In this document: positions 61,507-64,000 of the stretch, one piece after another
Numbering within the stretch: position 1 is the first letter of the stretch
How the letters are laid out: each line of letters begins with the position of its first letter
Made by a program: the position numbers and the translations under genes
Notes under the pieces: generated by a model
What the model was told of the DNA's origin: nothing
What the model saw: only the letters and a program-made list of their open reading frames with translations
Databases searched by the model: none
From: Notolepis coatsorum
Taxonomy: Eukaryota; Chordata; Actinopteri; Aulopiformes; Paralepididae
Length of the DNA stretch: 64,000 bases
Assembly: GCA_963971535.1 (NCBI GenBank)
Contig: OZ020594.1
Location: 118,889,127-118,953,126, forward strand
Direction: 5' to 3'

Positions 61507-62105
61507 GGGCAGCACGGTGGTGTAGTGGTTAACACTGTCGCCTCATACGCTCTGCATCTTCTGGCCGCCTCAGACCTACTCCTATCCAAGCTCCGGGAGG
61601 GTCATCAAAGAGAAGTGGCCTATTCTCAGTCCTTGCCCCACAATGGTGGAATGAACTACCCACCCCAGTTAGGACAGCCGAATCACGTCCAATCTTTCGC
61701 CGTCGACTAAAGACGCACTTCTTCAACCATTATCTGAATTAAAAAAAAAACAATAAAAAAAAATCTAACCCTAACTAACCGTACTGTCATGCACTTGTCC
61801 TAATAAACTAACCTACACTGTAGCACTCAACACTTTGATGAACATTGTTGCTCAGCTGATAGAGTTGTGCCCTTCCTGATGGCTTGTCGTACAGAACTTG
61901 TAAGTCGCTTTGGATAAAAGCGTCAGCTAAATGACTAAATGTAAATGTAAATGTAAATGTAGAAGGTCCTGGGTTCAATTCGCACTTGGGGACCAGGTTG
62001 CCGCGTTGCCAGGTACCCAGGTGGGGTATCTCCCGGGCCTTTCTGTGTGGAGTTTGCATGTTCTGCCCGTACTCGCAAGGGTTTCCCCTCCAGATAAGAT
62101 AAACC
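61507..62105 (+). mobile_element. tRNA-like dispersed repeat interrupted by LINE-M tail
   Basis: GGGCAGCACGGTGGTGTAGT begins a repeat widespread in fish genomes, and AGAAGGTCCTGGGTTCAATT at 61961 continues it. TAGTGGTTA and GGTTCAATTCGC resemble A- and B-box promoter elements of tRNA-derived SINEs. It is split at 61546-61961 by an L2-type tail. The left arm lacks most of it. Confidence 0.6.
61546..61961 (+). mobile_element. LINE-M 3' end inserted in the tRNA-like repeat
   Basis: From TACGCTCTGCATCTTCTGGC to the (AAATGT)n tail, this is nearly the reverse complement of 57787-58205. It encodes only the last residues of the LINE C-terminus. Confidence 0.88.
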
Positions 62106-62428
62106 CAAAGGAAAAACATGCAGAACAGATGGCTAACGCTGTCGCGTCCCTGACGAAGACGGACAGGAGCACTTGGATTGGTCCCCGGGCGCGGCCCACG
62201 CCACAGCCCATGTCTGCTCCCGGCTGCCCTTGGGGGGGAAGGACGACGGGATGGGAAAAGTGCAGAGACACATTTCATCAGTGCATGTGTGTGAGTGTTC
62301 CTGTGTGTTGCCCATCTCGCATGTGTGTGTGTGTTCTTCTTCTAAAAAAGTACATGGGGTTTCTATTTAATATACTGCAAACTGTGTTTGGGGACCTGTT
62401 CTCTTTATTCTTTTCAAGTCTACTCTGC

Positions 62429-64000
62429 TTAAACGGAAGAACTAAATGGTTTCTTTCCTGTATGAGTTCTAGTGTGTTTCTTCATATTTGATTTATCATT
62501 GAACCCTTTCCCACAAACTGAACAACTAAATGGTTTCTCTCCAGTATGAATTATCATGTGTGTCTTCAGATTTGTTTGCTGACTGAACCCTTTCCCACAA
62601 ACTGAACAACTAAATGGTTTCTCTCCAGTATGAATTATCATGTGTGTCTTCAGACTTGTTTGCTGACTGAACCATTTCCCACAAACTGAACAACTAAATG
62701 GTTTCTCTTCAGTATGAGTTCTCATGTGTGTCTTCAGATGTCCTTTAGCATTGAACCCTTTCCCACAAACTGAACAGCTAAATGGTTTCTCTCCAGTGTG
62801 AGTTATCATGTGTGTCTTCAGACTTTCTTTATGCCTGAACCCTTTCCCACAAACTGAACAAACAAAAGGTTTCTCTCCAGTATGAATTATCATGTGTGTC
62901 TTCAGATTTGTCTGCTGACTGAACCCTCTCCCACAAACTGAACAGCTAAATGGTTTCTCTCCAGTATGTGTTCTCATGTGTTTCTTCAGATTTCCTTGGT
63001 CATTGAACACTTTCCCACAAACTGAACAAACAAAAGGTTTCTCTCCAGTGTGAGTTAACATGTGTTTCTTCAGATTTGTCTGCTGACTGAACCCTTTCCC
63101 ACAAACTGAACAAACAAAAGGTTTCTCTCCAGTATGTGTTTTCATGTGGCACTTCAGATTTGCCTTCATACTGAACCCTTTCCCACAAACTGAACAATAA
63201 AATGGTTTCACTCCGGTATGATCTCTCTTCTTGCTGAAACCAGGCCTGTTAGACAACGTTTGTATTTTCTGTGTCTTCTTTTGTTTTACTGCCATCAAAC
63301 CTGGACCTCCACTCTCCTTCCATTCATCACCGTCATCAGTCTCAGCTCCAGAACTGTCATCATCACCGTCATCAGTCTCAGTTCCAGAACGGTCATCATC
63401 ACCGTCATCAGTCTCAGTTCCAGAACTGTCATCATCACCATCATCAGTCTCAGTTAGAGAACAGTCTGAAGAGAGAGGCTGGCTATCTCTAGTTGGTTCT
63501 AAATCACCAGCTGGATCTAAGTTACTGGTTAGTTCTGCTACTCCACAGTCCTCTCCTTCAGGTTCTGTTTTCATGTGTTCAGTTGAGGTGCTGGGTAAAG
63601 AGTATGCTTCTCTGTTTTTCTCCCTTTGGGTTTGAAGAGGCTGGAAGGACAGAGCGTTCTCTTGACCATCTTCACATTTCACTGAGTCTACTGTGATCTT
63701 GGAGAGATCAGCTTCTTCCAGCCCTTGATCTAGTTCATCTTTAATCTGCTCTGGGTCCCGGTTTTGGCTGAGTTGTGAGGACAGAGTGTTCTCACCTTCA
63801 TTTTCACATTTCATAGGTTGTAAGGTCATCTTGGAGCCATCAGCCTCCTCTAGATCTTGACACAGTTCCTCCTGTTCCTCTTTAATCTGGAGGGGCTCTG
63901 TGTCCTGGGTTTGGCTGAGCTGTGAGGACTGAGGTTTCTCTTCATCATGTTCACTCTTCACAGAGACAGGAAGCTCCTCTCCCTCCTGACTGATCCAGAG
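62429..64000 (-). CDS. C2H2 poly-zinc-finger exon, right copy (5' end beyond the window)
   Basis: The minus frame enters at 64000 inside the acidic N-terminal region (LWISQEGEELPVSVKSEHD), passes the KEEQEELCQDLEEADGSK blocks and four TDDGDDD-type repeats (63290-63470), then nine C2H2 fingers with HTGEKPF linkers, and ends GKKPFSSSV-stop. The N-terminal part is nearly identical to the left copy, but the finger arrays differ in helix residues (for example QQTN, DQGN, HKES and AKGH here; RKGD, WQTH, MKKY and VKGY on the left). No lesion is visible in the window. Predicted nuclear DNA-binding protein. Confidence 0.85.
   Translation of the reverse strand, partial: LWISQEGEELPVSVKSEHDEEKPQSSQLSQTQDTEPLQIKEEQEELCQDLEEADGSKMTLQPMKCENEGENTLSSQLSQNRDPEQIKDELDQGLEEADLSKITVDSVKCEDGQENALSFQPLQTQREKNREAYSLPSTSTEHMKTEPEGEDCGVAELTSNLDPAGDLEPTRDSQPLSSDCSLTETDDGDDDSSGTETDDGDDDRSGTETDDGDDDSSGAETDDGDEWKESGGPGLMAVKQKKTQKIQTLSNRPGFSKKRDHTGVKPFYCSVCGKGFSMKANLKCHMKTHTGEKPFVCSVCGKGFSQQTNLKKHMLTHTGEKPFVCSVCGKVFNDQGNLKKHMRTHTGEKPFSCSVCGRGFSQQTNLKTHMIIHTGEKPFVCSVCGKGFRHKESLKTHMITHTGEKPFSCSVCGKGFNAKGHLKTHMRTHTEEKPFSCSVCGKWFSQQTSLKTHMIIHTGEKPFSCSVCGKGFSQQTNLKTHMIIHTGEKPFSCSVCGKGFNDKSNMKKHTRTHTGKKPFSSSV

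Larger units (their letters stand above)
59868..64000. repeat. Right arm of the large inverted duplication
   Basis: This mirrors 42505-50916 without the Gypsy element. At about 60150-60175 GGTGAAAAGCTATAACTTCA is the reverse complement of the left-arm target with a single GTTAT, that is, the empty site. The right arm instead carries a tRNA-like repeat with an L2 insertion (61507-62105) that is mostly absent on the left. It runs to the window end. Confidence 0.93.

Overview
The window is eukaryotic and almost certainly from a teleost (ray-finned) fish. Evidence: spliced exons, several non-LTR retrotransposon families with short tandem 3' tails, L1, L2-type, hAT, Ty3/Gypsy and BEL/Pao elements, and two C2H2 zinc-finger exons with the acidic N-terminus common in fish poly-zinc-finger genes. 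I cannot name the species. Very little looks like single-copy host DNA; the window is a mosaic of nested mobile elements and minisatellites. The only long intact host-type coding regions are the two zinc-finger exons near the right end.

Layout. 1-10,400: many 5'-truncated copies of one CR1/L2/Jockey-type LINE (called LINE-A here), two copies of a ~535-bp hAT/ZBED-type promoter block, hAT MITEs, and 42-, 44- and 47-bp minisatellites. A BED-finger first exon lies at 10,102-10,170. 10,380-13,830: an L1 relic holding a hAT element with perfect 8-bp target-site duplications (TSDs), set between two blocks of the same 47-bp minisatellite. 13,900-20,000: a decayed BEL/Pao element whose 3' LTR contains two hAT insertions with perfect TSDs. 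20,800-24,900: a second L1 relic inside a possible piggyBac-like element. 25,400-28,200: a 59-bp satellite, a foldback element and a long hairpin. 28,500-39,660: a second L1 lineage (ORF1 plus endonuclease/RT), split by an unidentified DNA transposon with 30-bp TIRs, which is itself split by the longest LINE-A copy. 39,657-42,280: a decayed Gypsy element ending in an LTR next to the first zinc-finger exon.

From 42,389 to 64,000 the sequence is an inverted duplication. A C2H2 exon on + (42,389-44,106) and its 3' flank are mirrored on - (62,429-64,000 and flank, running off the window). The left arm carries a full-length Gypsy element (45,767-50,614) with identical 175-bp LTRs, a GTTAT TSD, a tRNA-Leu-type primer binding site, a polypurine tract and open gag and pol. 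The right arm keeps the matching empty site near 60,165. Between the arms are a multi-exon hAT (ZBED-like) transposase gene on - (51,015-56,198), an L2-type LINE, a 22-bp satellite split by a hAT MITE, and smaller retroposon tails.

The most notable observations are: (1) the inverted zinc-finger duplication with a filled and an empty Gypsy site; (2) a 200-bp retroposon in the hAT gene, flanked by a 7-bp duplication containing AG|GT, so that exact splicing would restore the reading frame (a candidate new intron); (3) an asparagine-encoding microsatellite inside the BED finger of that gene; (4) a minisatellite whose every unit contains a splice-donor-like sequence; (5) an unrecognised TIR transposon with a phase-0 exon of unknown function. 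All calls come from reading the sequence; no database search was run.
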